NCBI GenBank assembly: GCA_019115685.1
Contig: DXDC01000033.1
Location: forward strand, 1-6,068
Length of the DNA stretch: 6,068 nt
Source of the DNA: Candidatus Agrococcus pullicola
GTDB lineage: Bacteria; Actinomycetota; Actinomycetes; Actinomycetales; Microbacteriaceae
Reading direction: 5' to 3'
Shown here: one piece after another, positions 4,560 through 6,068 of the stretch
Layout of the letters: the number at the start of each line of letters is the position of its first letter
How positions within the stretch are numbered: position 1 is the first letter of the stretch
Translations under genes and position numbers: made by a program
Notes under the pieces: model-generated
What the model was told of the DNA's origin: nothing
Database searches by the model: none
What the model saw: only the letters and a program-made list of their open reading frames with translations

Positions 4560-5120
4560 TCAGGTCAGGTTGCGGCAGCTCCCGCCGAGCCCAACCAGCA
4601 ACCCCGCATTGGTCGCGACAGCAGCTGGTTCCGATTGCCAGCCGCTTTCGTGCTCGACCGCGAATGCGATCTCCAACTCGCTTCCGAGGCCAAGCAGTCC
4701 GCCGAGGAGGTTGGTGGGCACGTCCGTTCTGTAGGTGCCGTCGTCGCGTGCGGTCGTGTTCGACAGGAGGCTGAAGCCGGTCAAAGGTGCGAGCACCGAT
4801 CCGAGGCCGCTCGTGGAAGCTTCAACGACGACGTCGTCGAGCCCATAGCCGTCCGGCGCCTGCCAGTAGATCCGGACTCGCGCACCAAGGCCGAGAACAC
4901 CGGGGCGGAATTCGCAGGATTGCGTCAAGACCGGGGCCGGAATCGTCGCTGCCGAGAACGACGCCGACGCCAGTTCGTCGTCTGTCCAGGATGCATCGGT
5001 GGGTTCGATCGTGGAGGGAACGACGATGCCGGCGATGAAGAGGGCTGCGGCGGCTGTGGCCGCCAGAGAGGCGCGCAACTTCTGTCGTGCTGGTCGAGTT
5101 GTCACGGAGTCTTGCGTCAC
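4560..5120 (-). CDS. Small exported protein, SipW-type (alternate signal-mediated) family
   Basis: This 186-residue protein carries an N-terminal export signal: a basic n-region (RPARQKLR, residues 10-16), a hydrophobic core (ASLAATAAAALFIAGIVVP, 17-35) and a probable cleavage site after T-D-A at 43. The mature start SWTDDELASASFSA closely resembles the post-cleavage motif (A-x-W/F-T-D-x-E) of actinobacterial proteins processed by SipW-like signal peptidases. The remainder is beta-rich and Gly-rich (LGLGARVRIYW, GGLLGLGSELEIAF, NAGLLVGLGGSC) and has two cysteines (69 and 182) that could bridge the two ends of the mature chain. Function is unknown; relatives are small surface or matrix-like proteins. 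Start GTG 5120 follows AAGGT closely; GTG 5105 is an alternative that keeps the signal. No signal peptidase gene is beside it here. Confidence 0.75.
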   Translation of the reverse strand: MTQDSVTTRPARQKLRASLAATAAAALFIAGIVVPSTIEPTDASWTDDELASASFSAATIPAPVLTQSCEFRPGVLGLGARVRIYWQAPDGYGLDDVVVEASTSGLGSVLAPLTGFSLLSNTTARDDGTYRTDVPTNLLGGLLGLGSELEIAFAVEHESGWQSEPAAVATNAGLLVGLGGSCRNLT

Positions 5121-5150
5121 ACCTTGCTGGTCGTTGAGGAGACAGCCCCC

Positions 5151-5156
5151 ATCCTA
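5151..5156 (-). promoter_or_regulatory. Candidate -10 (TAGGAT, minus strand) for the exported protein gene
   Basis: TAGGAT on the minus strand, about 30 bases upstream of the GTG at 5120, fits TAnnnT. It is one of few AT-containing hexamers in this GC-rich gap. No matching -35 is evident at 17 bases. Confidence 0.25.
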
Positions 5157-5451
5157 CGATTCGCGTGCGGGCGTCGATCGTGTAATCACTCAGCGTCCGG
5201 GCAGGGGCGGGCAGCGCCCGTCGGCCGTTAACGCCATGGCCTGGCGGCGAGGCCGATGCGCGCATAGGGGGTCATTGCCACGAGGGTGCCCGCGCACGGC
5301 CGCGCGGAGCATAGTGGGCCGCGTTCAGGACAGTGCCGCCGGCGATGACGACGTCTCCTCCGTGGTGGCGTCGAGCCCGTTGAGCAGTCGATCAGCGGCT
5401 CGGTGCGGAGTGACCGCGCGCTCCGTTCGGATCATCGAATCGTCCAGAGCT
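5157..5451. other. Gene-poor intergenic stretch
   Basis: I see no convincing gene here on either strand. A 36-codon minus-strand frame (5435-5325) starts with ATG but lacks a Shine-Dalgarno sequence. A short GC hairpin, CGGGC-AGC-GCCCG, lies near 5209-5221 and has no T-run. The stretch should contain the 3' end of the membrane-protein transcript and the promoter of the exported protein. Confidence 0.4.
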
Positions 5452-5916
5452 CTACAGCGAGATGACGTTGAAGAACAGCGACGCGATCGGCAGTTGGATG
5501 AGCCCGATCAGGAGGAACGTCGCCGTCGCTACTATGCCCAGGACCATCGCTGCCGTGCTGCGCCTGATCCGCTTCCGCTTGGCACCGATCCCGAGCAGTA
5601 GCGCGACCACGGACAACGCGAGCCCGAGCAGTTGGCCGATGAGCGCGATGAGGAGTACGACGAAATTGAAGACGCCGTTCGGATCGTCCCCGAAGACGCC
5701 GTCCAGCGTGTGGGTCATCGCGGCGCCCAGCGCGAGATACAAGGTCATGATCGTGTGCCCGACCAGGCCGAGGCCGGCCCAGACGACGGCGATGATTCCG
5801 AGGCCAATGCTCGCCTTGGGCGGCTCGCCCTGCGGGTGCAGAGCAGGACGCGTGGGGTTCGGCTGCTGCGGAAGATGCCCTGGGTGCTGCGGCTCGCCGT
5901 ACGGTCGTTGGCTCAT
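5452..5916 (-). CDS. Small proline-rich membrane protein (DUF4190-like), function unknown
   Basis: This is a 154-residue integral membrane protein. Residues 1-34 are hydrophilic and rich in Pro, Gln and His (MSQRPYGEPQHPGHLPQQPN). They are followed by a first helix at about 36-64, a short acidic loop (DGVFGDDPN), a second helix at about 83-111, a strongly basic loop (KRKRIRR, 113-119) and a third helix at about 122-150. A proline-rich cytoplasmic head followed by a few helices is the pattern of actinobacterial DUF4190-type proteins; the basic loop suggests its side faces the cytoplasm. The start ATG at 5916 has GGAGG 8 bases upstream. A GTG at 5940 would add eight residues and place that GGAGG inside the gene. 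Stop is TAG at 5452. The gene stands alone on its strand, with no operon partner visible. No specific role can be read. Confidence 0.75.
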   Translation of the reverse strand: MSQRPYGEPQHPGHLPQQPNPTRPALHPQGEPPKASIGLGIIAVVWAGLGLVGHTIMTLYLALGAAMTHTLDGVFGDDPNGVFNFVVLLIALIGQLLGLALSVVALLLGIGAKRKRIRRSTAAMVLGIVATATFLLIGLIQLPIASLFFNVISL

Positions 5917-6068
5917 CGAATGGTCCTCCAAGGTCATCACGTGCGACGGAAACCGCGCAGCTGTCGGAGATCCTGTGCCTGCGACGAGCGTGGCAGCTGC
6001 TGTCCGTGCAGGTTGAGCGTATCGGGCGAGTCGGCCAGCGTGAGTCAGGGCGGGCGGTGCCCCTTCCC
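5917..6068. other. Upstream flank of the membrane-protein gene; no gene assigned
   Basis: This stretch should hold the promoter of the minus-strand gene starting at 5916. GCAGCTG (5957-5963) is repeated in inverted form as CAGCTGC (5994-6000), 30 bases apart, a possible regulatory palindrome or chance. No recognisable coding sequence is present before the window ends. Confidence 0.3.

Noticed and set aside
4501..4575. Hairpin-forming GC-rich segment (CGTCG...CGACG) after the exported protein gene as a terminator
   Set aside because: The stem is only 5 bp with a 13-base loop and no T-run in the transcript direction, too weak to list.
4440..5231. Long plus-strand open frame (263 codons) opposite the exported protein gene
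   Set aside because: Its translation is Arg/Gly/Cys-rich with no domain or hydrophobic pattern, and it mirrors the minus-strand gene, which has a clear signal peptide. Open antisense frames are common in GC-rich DNA.
5325..5435. 36-codon minus-strand ORF downstream of the membrane-protein gene
   Set aside because: It has an ATG but no Shine-Dalgarno sequence, and the peptide (MIRTERAVTPHRAADRLL...) matches nothing I know. It was kept only as a note within the gene-poor stretch.

Overview
The window is high-GC DNA with short intergenic gaps and GTG and TTG start candidates. It contains an actinobacterial-type siderophore-interacting protein relic and a small exported protein of the alternate-signal (SipW-type) kind. 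This points to a Gram-positive actinobacterium, most likely Microbacteriaceae (Microbacterium-like). The assignment rests on gene families and composition only; there is no rRNA or other marker gene.

Layout, left to right. (1) Bases 3-1091 (+) hold the C-terminal three quarters of a 14-helix DHA2-type MFS drug exporter, cut by the window edge. (2) Bases 1163-2042 hold an accessory island: a 27-codon ORF ending in RNVVEFRF-T-L-stop, a toxin-first type II toxin-antitoxin operon (HigB/RelE-like toxin, XRE-family antitoxin), and a second copy of the same RNVVEFRF coding 3' end, again followed at once by a stop codon. The toxin-antitoxin pair therefore sits between two diverged copies of one gene terminus. 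(3) Bases 2067-2666 hold a decayed siderophore-interacting protein (SIP) gene. It still has a DtxR/IdeR-like iron box and a good Shine-Dalgarno sequence, but has ACG where a start codon is expected, a large internal deletion and a frameshift. (4) Bases 2834-4341 (-) hold a TetR regulator and an EamA (DMT) exporter joined by a GTGA overlap. They are preceded by a 54-bp, almost perfect palindrome that contains the probable operator and, in its outer arm, the regulator's own ribosome binding site. (5) Bases 4560-5120 (-) hold a small exported protein with no signal peptidase gene beside it. (6) Bases 5452-5916 (-) hold a small proline-rich membrane protein. The last 150 bases hold nothing I can assign.

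How the genes work together. The regulator-exporter pair is a self-contained module: the TetR protein probably binds the palindrome and represses itself and the transporter until a ligand appears. The toxin and antitoxin form a second self-contained module. The SIP relic suggests a lost or redundant iron-siderophore reductase whose regulatory site is still visible. I found no CRISPR array, tRNA, rRNA, transposase or integrase.

The most unusual points are the paired coding termini around the toxin-antitoxin cassette, the giant palindrome that would bury a ribosome binding site, and the layered decay of the SIP gene. I see no convincing new multi-gene system.
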